Shown: positions 35,586-45,174 of the stretch, piece after piece
How the letters are laid out: each line of letters opens with the position of its first letter
How positions within the stretch are numbered: the stretch's first letter is position 1
Origin: Allorhizobium pseudoryzae
Lineage (GTDB): Bacteria > Pseudomonadota > Alphaproteobacteria > Rhizobiales > Rhizobiaceae
Direction: 5' to 3'
Length of the DNA: 64,000 nt
Assembly: GCF_011046245.1 (NCBI RefSeq)
Contig: NZ_CP049244.1
Coordinates: forward strand, 1 to 64,000
Notes under the pieces: model-generated
Database searches by the model: none
The model's input: only the letters and a program-made list of their open reading frames with translations
What the model was told of the DNA's origin: nothing
Position numbers and translations under genes: made by a program

Positions 35586-36926
35586 ATGAAATATCAAACC
35601 CAAAAGGTCGCGATGCTGTATTTCTACGGTGCACTCGGCCTGTTCATTGCGCAGCTCCTGTTCGGCGTGCTGGCCGGCACGATCTATGTGCTGCCCAATA
35701 CATTGTCCGAGCTTCTGCCGTTCAACATCGTGCGCATGGTTCACACGAACGCACTCATCGTGTGGTTGCTGATGGGCTTCATGGGGACCACCTATTACCT
35801 TCTGCCTGAAGAGGCGGAGACCGAACTTTACAGCACGCGGCTTGCGGTGCTGCAGTTCTGGCTCTTCCTCGTGGCCGCGGCGATTGCGGTGGTCGGCTAC
35901 CTGTTTCACATCCACGAAGGGCGCGAATTTCTCGAGCAACCCTTCGCCATCAAGGTCGGCATCGTCATCGTCGCGCTGATCTTTCTCTTCAACGTCACGC
36001 TGACCGTGCTGGAGGGGCGCAAGACCGTGGTCACGAATATCCTGATCTTCGGCCTTTGGGGTGTCGCGATCTTCTTTCTGTTTGCCTTCTATAATCCCGC
36101 CAATCTGGCGCTCGACAAGATGTACTGGTGGTACGTCGTGCATCTGTGGGTCGAAGGTGTCTGGGAGCTGATCATGGCCTCTGTCCTCGCCTTCCTGATG
36201 ATCAAACTGAACGGCATCGATCGCGAGGTCGTGGAAAAATGGCTTTATGTGATCGTCGGACTGGCGCTCTTCTCCGGCATTCTGGGTACCGGCCATCACT
36301 TCTACTGGATCGGCGCGCCGGGCTACTGGCAGTGGATCGGCTCGATCTTCTCCACCCTTGAGGTCGCACCCTTCTTCACCATGGTCGTCTTTACCTTCGT
36401 GATGACGTGGAAGGCAGGTCGCAAACACCCCAACCGCGCGGCCATCCTCTGGTCTATCGGCTGCTCGGTCATGGCCTTCTTCGGTGCCGGCGTCTGGGGC
36501 TTTCTGCATACGCTGTCCTCGGTCAACTACTATACCCATGGCACCCAGGTCACCGCAGCACACGGACATCTGGCCTTCTTCGGCGCCTATGTGATGCTGA
36601 ACCTTGCCGCCATGGCCTATGCCGTGCCGGAACTGCGTGGCCGTGCCCCCTACAACCAGATGCTCTCGATGGTCAGCTTCTGGATCATGTGCGCCGCCAT
36701 GTCGGTCATGACGTTTGCCCTCACCTTTGCCGGCGTCCTCCAGGTTCACCTGCAGCGCGTGCTGGGGGAGAGCTACATGGATGTGCAGGATCAACTCGCC
36801 CTCTTCTACTGGATCCGTCTCGGATCGGGCGTTTTCGTCCTGATCTCGGCCGTCATGTTCATCTGGGCGATCTTTGTTCCCGGCAGAGAACGGACACCGG
36901 TCGCGTCACTGCAAGCCGCGGAATGA
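35586..36926 (+). CDS. norB: Nitric oxide reductase subunit B
   Basis: Catalytic 12-helix subunit that reduces 2 NO to N2O at a heme b3/FeB centre. 446 residues, the cNor length (quinol-type qNor would be about 750). Histidine ligands are visible: H53 (RMVHTNALI), the YVVHLWVEGVWELIM helix with the conserved glutamates, GTGHHFYWIG, and AAHGHLAFFGAY. Starts at the ATG at 35586 following ACGATC. Confidence 0.96.
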   Translation: MKYQTQKVAMLYFYGALGLFIAQLLFGVLAGTIYVLPNTLSELLPFNIVRMVHTNALIVWLLMGFMGTTYYLLPEEAETELYSTRLAVLQFWLFLVAAAIAVVGYLFHIHEGREFLEQPFAIKVGIVIVALIFLFNVTLTVLEGRKTVVTNILIFGLWGVAIFFLFAFYNPANLALDKMYWWYVVHLWVEGVWELIMASVLAFLMIKLNGIDREVVEKWLYVIVGLALFSGILGTGHHFYWIGAPGYWQWIGSIFSTLEVAPFFTMVVFTFVMTWKAGRKHPNRAAILWSIGCSVMAFFGAGVWGFLHTLSSVNYYTHGTQVTAAHGHLAFFGAYVMLNLAAMAYAVPELRGRAPYNQMLSMVSFWIMCAAMSVMTFALTFAGVLQVHLQRVLGESYMDVQDQLALFYWIRLGSGVFVLISAVMFIWAIFVPGRERTPVASLQAAE

Positions 36927-36986
36927 TCGCACATGCGGCCCCACCCATCCGGCTGGGGCCAACACCGCCTTCTCAGGAGAAAGATC

Positions 36987-37799
36987 ATGAACCTTTTGTC
37001 TTCGGCCCGGGAACGGGCACATGTTGAAATTCCGCCTTATGTTCCGGGCGGCAATGAATGCGCACTGTTCGAGATGGCCTGGACCCGCCAGCTTCCCTTG
37101 CTGCTCAAGGGGCCGACCGGCTGCGGAAAGACCCGTTTCGTCAGCCACATGGCGACGCGTCTCGGCCTGCCGCTTTCCACGGTCTCCTGCCACGATGATC
37201 TGGCTGCCGCCGATCTGACGGGCCGTTACCTTCTGAAAGGCGGCGATACCGTCTGGGTTGACGGCCCGCTGACCAAGGCGGTCCGTGACGGTGGCATCTG
37301 CTATCTCGATGAAATCGTCGAAGCCCGCAAGGATGTCGCGGTGGTGCTGCATCCCTTGACCGATGACCGGCGCATTCTGCCGCTCGAGCGCACCGGTGAA
37401 AATCTCGCAGCACCACCGGGCTTCATGCTCGTCGTCTCCTATAATCCGGGATACCAGAACCTGCTGAAGGCGCTGAAGCCATCGACCAAACAGCGGTTCG
37501 TCTCCATCGAATTCGGCTTCCTGCCCAAGGCGCAGGAGATCGCCGTCGTCTCATTGGAAAGCGGACTTGATGAGGCGCGGGTTGCTCCTCTGGTCGAACT
37601 TGCCCGTCGTCTGCGCCAGTTGAAAGATCAGGACATCGAGGAAGGCGTCTCGACCCGACTGCTCGTCTACTGTGCCACGCTGATCGACAGCGGGATGCCC
37701 GTTCGCGAGGCGGTCAGGGCCGCCATGATCGAGCCCCTGACCGATGACCAGGACGTCAAAGTGGCCCTTCTCGAAGTCGCAACCGGCGTGATCGCCTGA
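36987..37799 (+). CDS. norQ: NorQ, MoxR-type AAA+ ATPase for NO reductase activation
   Basis: 270-residue AAA+ chaperone: Walker A GPTGCGKT at 42-49, Walker B ICYLDEIVEA, sensor region VVSYNPGYQN. With NorD it inserts the non-heme iron into NorB in characterised systems. CAGGAGA precedes the ATG. Confidence 0.95.
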   Translation: MNLLSSARERAHVEIPPYVPGGNECALFEMAWTRQLPLLLKGPTGCGKTRFVSHMATRLGLPLSTVSCHDDLAAADLTGRYLLKGGDTVWVDGPLTKAVRDGGICYLDEIVEARKDVAVVLHPLTDDRRILPLERTGENLAAPPGFMLVVSYNPGYQNLLKALKPSTKQRFVSIEFGFLPKAQEIAVVSLESGLDEARVAPLVELARRLRQLKDQDIEEGVSTRLLVYCATLIDSGMPVREAVRAAMIEPLTDDQDVKVALLEVATGVIA

Positions 37800-37806
37800 G
37801 GTCATC

Positions 37807-39702
37807 ATGTTCGAGTTTCTGGAAATGGAAGAAACCGTCGGCAAGGTCTGGCACCGACTGGTCGGCGCAACCTCGAGCATGCCGCGTTATCCCGATAGCG
37901 CTGTTTCTTTTGAGGAGGTGAAGCCCATCCTTGCCACCTGTTTCAGAGGCTTCGGCGGAGACACGACGGCGCAGCTCGGTCCTGCCCATGCGCGCACCAG
38001 TTCTCACAGATTGCGCCTGCGGCAACTGGTGGGGCTCGGCGAAGAAAAGATGGCGCTGGCCCTTCGTGATGCGGGCACCGTGATGCTGCCGCCGACCATC
38101 GACCTCTTTCCGGACCGGTCACTCAACCGAAGTCTCTACATCTGGCTTGCCGCCTATATGGCGCAGATGCCGCTGTCGCCCTCTCGATCACCCGATCCGA
38201 TGCGGGCGGATCTGGAAGCGCTCGACAGGGCCAGTCGGACCGTCCGGCAGGTTCTTGGCTGCTTTCCTGGGCTTTCCCGCACCTATGCCGCCCTGTCTGC
38301 AGCGGTTCTTCTCGAACGCAAGCGGGGTCACCTGCCGGCGGTTGAACAGCTTGTGGAGAACAGGGTGATCAGCATCCTGCGCGACGCGGCGGGAATTGCG
38401 AACCCATTACCGGTCGCCATTTTCCCGCAGCACGCCCCTGCCGGTTACCAACGCATGATGGCCGTGCCGCTCTGGCCATGTTTCGAGCCGCGCGAGGAGG
38501 CGAGTGGCGCCTTGAGCGACGAGGAGGCGGAGGAGCGATCGAATGCCGCGGCTGCCGGCCAGGAGCAATACCGTGCCGACCGCGACGCGGCCAGATCGAC
38601 GGCGGAGCGAAGCCCGTTCATTCTGAACCGCTTCGAAAAGATCCTGGCGATGGTGGAAAAGATCAACATCGACCGGCCGACGGATGACAGGCAGGAGGAC
38701 GACAAGGATGCGGCACGCGATCTCGACGAGATCACGCTCGGAAAGAGATTGGAGCGGCCGTCCTCCAGATATCGGTTTGACCTGGATCTGCCGCCGGAGC
38801 GGGTCGATCCTCGCCAAATTGAAGCGGAGGTCTCCTATCCGGAGTGGGACTACCGCAAAGCCGAATACAGGCCATCCTATTGCAAGGTGGTGACGGCAAT
38901 GGCCGCGTCAGAGACGGTCGCTGGCGAGCCGGCAGGTGATTTGGCGCAAATGGTGCGCAAGGTTCGTCGTCAGTTCGAAATCCTGCGACCGAAGAACGAG
39001 ACGCTGAAAGCCCAGCTGGATGGGGCCGAACTCGATCTTGATGCCGTTGTGCGCATGTGCACGGACCTTGCCGCCGGCGGGGAAGGATCCGAGCGGATCC
39101 ACCTTCTCTCGCGTCCCCAGGGCCACGATCTGGCTGTGACCATTCTCGCAGACGTTTCCTTGTCGACTGATGCCTGGTTCGATGATCATCGTGTCCTCGA
39201 TGTGGAGAAGCAGGCGATTGCCGTTCTCGCGCATGGCTTGAGTGCTTGCGGCACCAATCACTCGATCCTCACCTTCACATCGCGTCGGCGCTCGTGGGTG
39301 CGCGTGGAAACCGTAAAGGCCTTTGGAGAGGCCATGAGCCCGGCGGTGGAGCGGCGGATCGCCAGCCTCAAACCGGGTTACTATACCCGGATCGGCGCGG
39401 CCATCCGTCATGCCTCCGCTGAGCTTTGCAAACAGCCGAACCGCCGACGTCTGCTCCTGATCCTGACGGACGGCAAACCGAACGACATCGATCATTACGA
39501 GGGGCGGTTTGCCCTCGAAGATTCCCGCAAGGCTATCGCCGAGGCACGCCGGCAGGGGACGTCGGTCTTTGCAGTGACGGTTGACAAGGATGCCCGCAGT
39601 TACCTTCCGGCCATGTTTGGTCGCAATGGGTTTGCCATCGTTGGCAATATCGGCCGGTTGCCGCAGGTGCTGCCGGCGATCTACCGCGGGCTGACACGCT
39701 GA
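37807..39702 (+). CDS. norD: NorD, von Willebrand factor A-domain protein for NO reductase activation
   Basis: 631 residues; long N-terminal region, acidic middle (about 235-320), and a C-terminal vWA domain whose metal site is visible as LADVSLSTD near residue 450 plus ILTDGKPND. Partner of NorQ. Last gene of norCBQD; a bidirectional hairpin follows. Confidence 0.94.
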   Translation: MFEFLEMEETVGKVWHRLVGATSSMPRYPDSAVSFEEVKPILATCFRGFGGDTTAQLGPAHARTSSHRLRLRQLVGLGEEKMALALRDAGTVMLPPTIDLFPDRSLNRSLYIWLAAYMAQMPLSPSRSPDPMRADLEALDRASRTVRQVLGCFPGLSRTYAALSAAVLLERKRGHLPAVEQLVENRVISILRDAAGIANPLPVAIFPQHAPAGYQRMMAVPLWPCFEPREEASGALSDEEAEERSNAAAAGQEQYRADRDAARSTAERSPFILNRFEKILAMVEKINIDRPTDDRQEDDKDAARDLDEITLGKRLERPSSRYRFDLDLPPERVDPRQIEAEVSYPEWDYRKAEYRPSYCKVVTAMAASETVAGEPAGDLAQMVRKVRRQFEILRPKNETLKAQLDGAELDLDAVVRMCTDLAAGGEGSERIHLLSRPQGHDLAVTILADVSLSTDAWFDDHRVLDVEKQAIAVLAHGLSACGTNHSILTFTSRRRSWVRVETVKAFGEAMSPAVERRIASLKPGYYTRIGAAIRHASAELCKQPNRRRLLLILTDGKPNDIDHYEGRFALEDSRKAIAEARRQGTSVFAVTVDKDARSYLPAMFGRNGFAIVGNIGRLPQVLPAIYRGLTR

Positions 39703-39721
39703 GCCCTGGCTTGGCGTGCAA

Positions 39722-39754
39722 ATGGGCTCCGAGAGGGCGTGTCTCCGAGCCCAT
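39722..39754. terminator. Bidirectional hairpin between norD and hemN
   Basis: ATGGGCTC...GAGCCCAT outer 8-bp stem with a GAGA/TCTC inner stem after one mismatch, in the 72-bp gap between convergent genes. It can end both transcripts, though the T-runs are short. Confidence 0.65.
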
Positions 39755-39774
39755 TCTGTTGATAACACAATCTC

Positions 39775-41124
39775 TCAGGCCGCCTTGCTGAAAGTGCGCC
39801 GGCTTTCATGAAGGTAGCTGTCGAATGTCGCGGCAACCGTGCGGACCAGAAAGCGATAGGCACTATCGAGGCGAACTTTTTCACCGTCGAGTGCGATGAA
39901 ACCATCGGCTGCCATTAGCTGCAGCCCCGTGTTCGAGCGGATGAGGAGATCCGCAGGGAAACCGTGGCGGACAGAGATTGCCGCGAGATCAACAGCAAAA
40001 TCACACATCAGCCGCTCGATCACTTCCGCCCGAAGTCGATCTTCGGGCGTCAGGCGATACCCTTTGACGGTGGGCAAGTCCCCGGCCATCACCTTGCGGG
40101 CATAGAGGCCTGGCGGAACCTCGTTCTGAACGTATCCGTCGTGAAGCCGGCCGATGGCAGAGGCGCCAAAGCCGAGAAGCGCGTCGCAGTTGTCCGTCGT
40201 ATATCCTTGGAAATTCCGCCTCAGGCGGCCTTGGCCCGCGGAACGGGCGAGTTCATCCTCCGGTAAGGCAAAGTGGTCGAGGCCTATGCGGATGTAGCCG
40301 GCAGACGTCAAAACATCCGCGATCGCCTCCGCCTGCGCATGGCGAGCCTGCGCATCGGGCAGGGCGCTTTCGTCAATCAGGCGCTGATGCTTCTTGAATG
40401 TCGGGATATGGGCGTAGCCGAACACCGCGAACCGATCGGGACGCATGGCAATCGCCACCTGCGCCGTCTGTCTGCAGGAGGCGACCGTCTGATGTGGGAG
40501 ACCATAGATCAGGTCGAAGTTGATGCCGTTGATGCCGTTGCGGCGCAGATCCTCGACGCAATGGGCTGTCGTGTCCTCCGACTGAATTCGATTGATGGCC
40601 TTCTGAACGACCGGATCGAAGCTCTGGACGCCGAGACTGGCCCTGGTGACGCCGCCCTCGCCAAGCGCTGCGGCCATCTCCGCCGTCAACGTGCGCGGAT
40701 CGATCTCGACGGAAACATTGGCGCGGGGATGAACCGCATAGCGCGTGCGGATCAGGGCCATCAGTGCCAGGAATTCGTCTGGCCTGATGATGGTTGGTGT
40801 CCCGCCGCCGAAATGGATCTCGCGCACGTCCAACCGGGCGTCCGATTGTTTCGACACCATTGCGATTTCCGTGCGCAATACAGCCAGATAATCAGCGATG
40901 GGCGCGTCCCGTTCCGTGATCGTGGTGTGACAGCCGCAGTACCAGCACATCGAACGGCAGAAAGGGATGTGCAGGTAGAGTGACACCGTGCCTCCGCCGA
41001 TCTTTGCGATCCAGCTGCTGTATTCGGCAGCGCCGATCGCGTTCGAAAACTGCGGTGCGGTGGGATAGCTCGTGTAACGCGGCAATCGCGTATCGCCGTA
41101 TTTTGCAATCATGCTGTCGGTCAT
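39775..41124 (-). CDS. hemN: Oxygen-independent coproporphyrinogen III oxidase
   Basis: Radical SAM enzyme making protoporphyrinogen IX without oxygen, supplying heme for NorCB under denitrifying conditions. 449 residues with the [4Fe-4S] motif C-RSM-C-WY-C in HIPFCRSMCWYCGCHT and the HFGGGTPT loop, ending in the HemN domain. The ATG at 41124 was chosen for its GGAGAGG site; the frame is open 50 codons further. Two TTG-N8-CAA boxes lie upstream. Confidence 0.94.
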   Translation of the reverse strand: MTDSMIAKYGDTRLPRYTSYPTAPQFSNAIGAAEYSSWIAKIGGGTVSLYLHIPFCRSMCWYCGCHTTITERDAPIADYLAVLRTEIAMVSKQSDARLDVREIHFGGGTPTIIRPDEFLALMALIRTRYAVHPRANVSVEIDPRTLTAEMAAALGEGGVTRASLGVQSFDPVVQKAINRIQSEDTTAHCVEDLRRNGINGINFDLIYGLPHQTVASCRQTAQVAIAMRPDRFAVFGYAHIPTFKKHQRLIDESALPDAQARHAQAEAIADVLTSAGYIRIGLDHFALPEDELARSAGQGRLRRNFQGYTTDNCDALLGFGASAIGRLHDGYVQNEVPPGLYARKVMAGDLPTVKGYRLTPEDRLRAEVIERLMCDFAVDLAAISVRHGFPADLLIRSNTGLQLMAADGFIALDGEKVRLDSAYRFLVRTVAATFDSYLHESRRTFSKAA

Positions 41125-41180
41125 CGTCGTCCTCTCCAGACATTGCCCGACTTGCTTAGCCGTCACGTCATGGACCCTCT

Positions 41181-41194
41181 TTGCCTTTGCGCAA
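41181..41194. promoter_or_regulatory. NnrR/FNR-type box, hemN side
   Basis: TTGCCTTTGCGCAA fits TTG-N8-CAA, 57 bp before the hemN ATG. It is the exact reverse complement of the box at 45133-45146 near nnrS. Confidence 0.75.
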
Positions 41195-41219
41195 GCTGGA
41201 AGCGGAAAGTGCAGCGAGT

Positions 41220-41233
41220 TTGTTCGGGAGCAA
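41220..41233. promoter_or_regulatory. NnrR/FNR-type box, DUF2249 operon side
   Basis: TTGTTCGGGAGCAA fits TTG-N8-CAA, 77 bp before the ATG at 41310. With the box at 41181 it gives each divergent operon its own site. Confidence 0.65.
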
Positions 41234-41309
41234 TGTTGTCGACCGCCATGACCCGTAACTTTGGCCATGGACACATCGTCCAGCCCGAAATCAAAGTCCG
41301 GAGAAAAAG

Positions 41310-41576
41310 ATGTCGAACGCCATTCCCGAAATCGATGTGCGGATCATCCCGCCAGCGCAACGCCATCCCACCATTTTTGGCAGGCTGGCGACCTTGACGC
41401 CGGGTTCCGCGATGCATGTCACCAGCGACCACGACCCGCGGCCGCTGCACTACCAGATTTCGAGCCGCTATCCGGACGAATTCGATTGGGAGTACCTCGC
41501 TGAAGGCCCCGATGTATGGAAGGTGCAGATCACCCGCGTTGAGGCGAGCGGCTGCGAGTGCTGTTGCGGTCACTAG
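41310..41576 (+). CDS. DUF2249 domain protein with C-terminal cysteine cluster
   Basis: 88 residues, one DUF2249 (TusA-like fold) domain: EIDVRIIPPAQRHPTIFGRL, then HYQISSRYPDEFDWEYLAEGPDVWKVQITR. The end CECCCGH could bind a metal. First gene of a four-gene plus-strand operon in the denitrification cluster. Function unknown; a role in metal or sulfur delivery is inferred from fold and place. Confidence 0.8.
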   Translation: MSNAIPEIDVRIIPPAQRHPTIFGRLATLTPGSAMHVTSDHDPRPLHYQISSRYPDEFDWEYLAEGPDVWKVQITRVEASGCECCCGH

Positions 41577-41589
41577 CCAGGAGGTTGCG

Positions 41590-42939
41590 ATGCCCGGTGC
41601 GCCTCTGTCACGCTTCACGATGTCGTATTTTGCGGTGTCGATCGCCTGCCTGCTGCTGGCCCTCCTGGGGATGACAGCCGGGTTCGGATACCCGTCCGAC
41701 AGTTTGGCAGCACCGGACACGCTTGTTATTGTCCATCTCCTAACGATCGGCTGGCTCGGGCTCCTGTTTTGCGGTGCGCTGCTTCAGTTCGTGCCGGTGC
41801 TCTCGGCCGCCGCGCCGCGCCTCACATGTCTGAGTGCACCTGCCTTGATCCTGCTGATCATCGGATTGGCGGCCTTGCTGGCCGGTTTCCTGGCGCTTGG
41901 CGGACGCCTGAATGGCGCTCTGTTGATCATCATGCCGGTCGGCGCCCTCAGCCTGGCCGCGGGTTTCGTCTGTCTGTTGTTGTCCTTTGCTTGGACCATG
42001 CTGTCGCAAAGGTCTGTGGATCATTCCAGCTGGATGGTGCTGATCGGGCTCATCTCGCTTCTTGTCACGATCACGCTTGGTGCATCCTTCACCGGTCTTC
42101 TCAGCGGCACGGCAGATCTTGGCGGTGTCCCGGCATTGCTGGAAGCGGGTGTTTCCGTTCACGCCCTGTCGGGGCTCCTGGGCTGGATGAGCATCACTGC
42201 CGCGGGTGTCAGCTACCGGCTGTTTTCCATGTTCATGGTGGCACCGGCCACGGGCCTTCGAACACGTCCATTGCTGGCCAGCATCATCACGGGTCTCGTT
42301 GTCCTGTGGTTTGGCCCGTTTGTCGAGAACGCCCGCTCTCCTGTGGCCGCATCACTGCAATGGGCTTCTCTCGCTTTTCTTGCTTGTGGCATGTGCGTCT
42401 TTTTCTCTGACATTGCAGGGATGGTGCGGGCGCGTCGTCGCAAGAGGCTGGAACTCAGCACACTGCTTGGCCTTTGCGCATTGGGATACCTTCCTTTCGG
42501 TTTCGCTCTCCTCGCATGGGCGGCTATCGCGCCCCAGTCTCAGACCGTCATTGCAGCGGCGATCTACGTGCTGGCAATGGGATGGCTTTCCGGCCTCGGC
42601 CTCTCCCAGCTCTACAAGATCGTTCCGTTTCTGACGTGGCTCGAGACCTATGGTCCGGTGATGGGGCATGCGCCTGTGCCGCGCGTCCAGGATCTGATCA
42701 GGGACCGGCGTGCCCGTCTCTGGTTTATCCTCTACCATGCGGGCGTCGTGGTGGGCCTGACGGCACTCCTGGCCGATGCTCTCATCCTGTTCCGCATGGC
42801 AGCCGGCCTGCAGCTTGTCGCAGTCACAATGCTCGCGCTTGAATTCATTCGTGCCCGGCGGCTGGCTTATGCGCCCAAGGACATCGGGCTCCCGTCCGGC
42901 ACGGTTCGCCCCCACCTTTTCTATGCCCACCAAACATAA
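41590..42939 (+). CDS. Polytopic membrane protein, NnrS/heme-copper oxidase subunit I-like
   Basis: 449 residues, about twelve hydrophobic helices and short loops. Two helices carry likely heme-ligand histidines: H49 in VIVHLLTIGWLGLLFCGALL and H191 in SVHALSGLLGWMSITAAG. The HLLTIG segment resembles the HVLTIG of NnrS in this same cluster. I do not recognise a characterised family. It lies 13 bp after the DUF2249 gene and 39 bp before a tandem DUF2249 gene. A membrane heme protein for NO or electron handling is plausible. Confidence 0.7.
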   Translation: MPGAPLSRFTMSYFAVSIACLLLALLGMTAGFGYPSDSLAAPDTLVIVHLLTIGWLGLLFCGALLQFVPVLSAAAPRLTCLSAPALILLIIGLAALLAGFLALGGRLNGALLIIMPVGALSLAAGFVCLLLSFAWTMLSQRSVDHSSWMVLIGLISLLVTITLGASFTGLLSGTADLGGVPALLEAGVSVHALSGLLGWMSITAAGVSYRLFSMFMVAPATGLRTRPLLASIITGLVVLWFGPFVENARSPVAASLQWASLAFLACGMCVFFSDIAGMVRARRRKRLELSTLLGLCALGYLPFGFALLAWAAIAPQSQTVIAAAIYVLAMGWLSGLGLSQLYKIVPFLTWLETYGPVMGHAPVPRVQDLIRDRRARLWFILYHAGVVVGLTALLADALILFRMAAGLQLVAVTMLALEFIRARRLAYAPKDIGLPSGTVRPHLFYAHQT

Positions 42940-42978
42940 GGCCATCCAGATCAGGCCACCAACAGAAGGAATGAGCCG

Positions 42979-43491
42979 ATGCCCCTGACCTATACGGAAC
43001 TCGATGTTCGCCCCTTGCTTGCTGCAGGGGTCGAACCGTTTGTCGCCATCATGACCGCGGTCGATCATCTCGGTCCGACGGAGGGGCTTCGGCTGCTTGC
43101 ACCCTTTAAACCGCAACCCCTGTTTTCCGTCATGGAGCGGAAAGGCTATCTGCACGAGATCCTCGAACTTTCGGGGGGAGATTATGAGGTTCGATTCTTT
43201 CCAAAGGATGCCGGGGTTCTGGCATCCGATAATGTCGATGATCCGGCCACCTGGCCCGAACCTGTTGTCGAACTCGATCTGACGGATCTCGATCCGCCGC
43301 AGCCGATGGTGCACATCCTGGAGACGCTGGAAGCGTTGCCTGCCGGAAATGTGCTGTTTGCGCTCCTTCAGCGCGAGCCGCTCTTGCTGTTTCCGGAACT
43401 CGTCAGGCGAGGACATCAGTGGGTCGGCAATCACGACCAGACCGGAAGCACATTCCGCATCATGATCCGGCGCGGTGAGGCCACACAATGA
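42979..43491 (+). CDS. Tandem DUF2249 domain protein
   Basis: 170 residues forming two DUF2249 copies: residues 5-75 (ELDVRPLLAAGVEPFVAIM, GLRLLAPFKPQPLFSVMERK) and 95-167 (ELDLTDLDPPQPMVHILETL, EPLLLFPELVRRGHQW). No catalytic residues can be named. It overlaps the next gene by four bases, so the pair is coupled. Confidence 0.8.
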   Translation: MPLTYTELDVRPLLAAGVEPFVAIMTAVDHLGPTEGLRLLAPFKPQPLFSVMERKGYLHEILELSGGDYEVRFFPKDAGVLASDNVDDPATWPEPVVELDLTDLDPPQPMVHILETLEALPAGNVLFALLQREPLLLFPELVRRGHQWVGNHDQTGSTFRIMIRRGEATQ

Positions 43492-43775
43492 CCTCGTCTG
43501 CTGTTCTGTTTGATCAGGTCGCGCAAGCCCTTTCAGATGTCATCGATCCGGAACTCGGAATGAGCGTCGTTGATGTCGGCTTGATCTATTCGGCCGAGAA
43601 GATTGCGGATGGGCAGATCCTGATCCGGATGACGACGACAACCCGCGGCTGTCCGCTCTCCGGTTTACTGGTCGATGCCGTCAGGGCGCGGGTCGCTTCC
43701 CTCGCACTTGCCGCCCGCGTTGATGTGGAACTGACCTATGACCCGCCGTGGTCTGCGGACATGATGCGGTCATGA
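43488..43775 (+). CDS. MIP18/DUF59-family metal-sulfur cluster assembly factor
   Basis: 95 residues of the DUF59/PaaD-SufT group: ALSDVIDPELGMSVVDVGLIY, then MTTTTRGCPLSG with the conserved cysteine, and VELTYDPPWSADMM. Such proteins help insert Fe-S clusters. Coupled to the tandem DUF2249 gene, it suggests a cofactor-maturation step for the membrane protein or for HemN/Nor. Confidence 0.85.
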   Translation: MTSSAVLFDQVAQALSDVIDPELGMSVVDVGLIYSAEKIADGQILIRMTTTTRGCPLSGLLVDAVRARVASLALAARVDVELTYDPPWSADMMRS

Positions 43776-43848
43776 ACGTGGTCGAGGCCCGACGGGATCG
43801 CGCCTCGACTCCGGCAATTTGGCTCATCGCTGCGACGGAAACCCGCTC

Positions 43849-45078
43849 TTAAGCCCCGGTTGCGATCGCTTTGCGCCGTTTGCGCGTCAGCATGGGGGCA
43901 TATTCCACCAGGTACAGCGCGAAGGCCAGGATCCAGCCGATCCCCGCTATGGCATGGATCAGGTTCGACAGGTCCGGCATCACCGATGTCAGGGGGCGGA
44001 CAAGAGCGGAGACGATGATGGCCGCATAGGAGATGTTGGTCATCATTGATGCCTCAAGCTCACGGCCCGTATGGCCGCGGGTGGCCCGGGTCATGACGGC
44101 CAGCATCATGGTGGCAACGGTGCCGATGGTGAGAACATGCATGGCCGCTGTCGCGTCCATGTTCCCCAAGGCAGAGGCCGCAATCGCAACAAAGCCGAGC
44201 GGCACGAACAGGTAGGCGATGTGCAGGATCAGCACCAGAGGTTCGGCAAACGTCTTCCACCCGCGCCAGCGATAGAGCCGCACGACCTGCAGGATGGCCG
44301 CCGCCGCGGCTGCAACCGCGGTGACCACTCCTTCCGGACGAAGAGCCCAGGCCAGAAAAACGAGGACGGAGACGACGATCGTGCCCGAGTCGAAGCCGTC
44401 GTACGGTGCCGGGAACCGTGCTGCACCGGCCTTTGCCAGCCAGTTGCGGGTAAAGCTCGGCAGGATGCGCCCTCCGACGATGATGACCAGTGCGACATAG
44501 GCCGCGATAGCAAGGCGTGGGCTGACATCGGGCGCACCTTCCATCAGGGTCTCGACGTGAAAGCAGATGTTGGCAACCGACAGGATGAAGAGCCCGGTGA
44601 CCACCTTCAGGTCCTTCCACTTTCGTCCGGCGATGACCTCACGCGCGCAAATCAACAGGAGCGTGGGCAAGAACAGGGAATCGAGCGCTACCGCGATCGC
44701 ATTGCCCGTCAAGTCTGACATGAGCAGTGCCACGCGCCCGAGAAGCCAGAGCGAAAAAAGCCCCAGCAGAGGGGTGCCAGACACCGGCAGTCGTCCGGTC
44801 CAGTTCGGAACCGCCGTCAGCAGGAAGCCTGCCAGGACGGAACTGCCAAATCCGAACAGCATTTCATGCGCATGCCATGCGGGAGCACCGTATCCTTGCG
44901 CAATGTCGATGGTTCCCATCAGCGTCAGTATCCACAGCAGCATGGCACAGCACGCCCAGACTGCGCCGCCCAGAAAGAACGGCCTGAACCCGTAGGAAAA
45001 GAGAACCGGCCCGGTGGTCGAGAGGCCTCGCGGCACGGCGCCTCGACGCGTCGAGGGTATTTGATCTGCATGTCCCAT
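43849..45078 (-). CDS. nnrS: NnrS family heme-copper membrane protein
   Basis: 409 residues with about twelve helices; HAHEMLFGFGSSVLAGFLLTAVPNW and MHVLTIGTVATMMLAVMTRATRGHTG are the NnrS signatures with heme- and copper-ligand histidines. NnrS protects cells from nitrosative stress and is NO-induced in several bacteria. Convergent with the DUF59 gene and divergent from nirK. Confidence 0.93.
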   Translation of the reverse strand: MGHADQIPSTRRGAVPRGLSTTGPVLFSYGFRPFFLGGAVWACCAMLLWILTLMGTIDIAQGYGAPAWHAHEMLFGFGSSVLAGFLLTAVPNWTGRLPVSGTPLLGLFSLWLLGRVALLMSDLTGNAIAVALDSLFLPTLLLICAREVIAGRKWKDLKVVTGLFILSVANICFHVETLMEGAPDVSPRLAIAAYVALVIIVGGRILPSFTRNWLAKAGAARFPAPYDGFDSGTIVVSVLVFLAWALRPEGVVTAVAAAAAAILQVVRLYRWRGWKTFAEPLVLILHIAYLFVPLGFVAIAASALGNMDATAAMHVLTIGTVATMMLAVMTRATRGHTGRELEASMMTNISYAAIIVSALVRPLTSVMPDLSNLIHAIAGIGWILAFALYLVEYAPMLTRKRRKAIATGA

Positions 45079-45132
45079 ATCGTGTCTCCATTGTGCGAGG
45101 AGGACAATAGGAAAGGAGACCGGTCTCTCTCT

Positions 45133-45146
45133 TTGCGCAAAGGCAA
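45133..45146. promoter_or_regulatory. NnrR/FNR-type box, nnrS side
   Basis: TTGCGCAAAGGCAA fits TTG-N8-CAA, 54 bp from the nnrS start on the reverse strand. Confidence 0.75.
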
Positions 45147-45174
45147 ATGTGGAGCAGGTTTTGCTTGGTCAATG

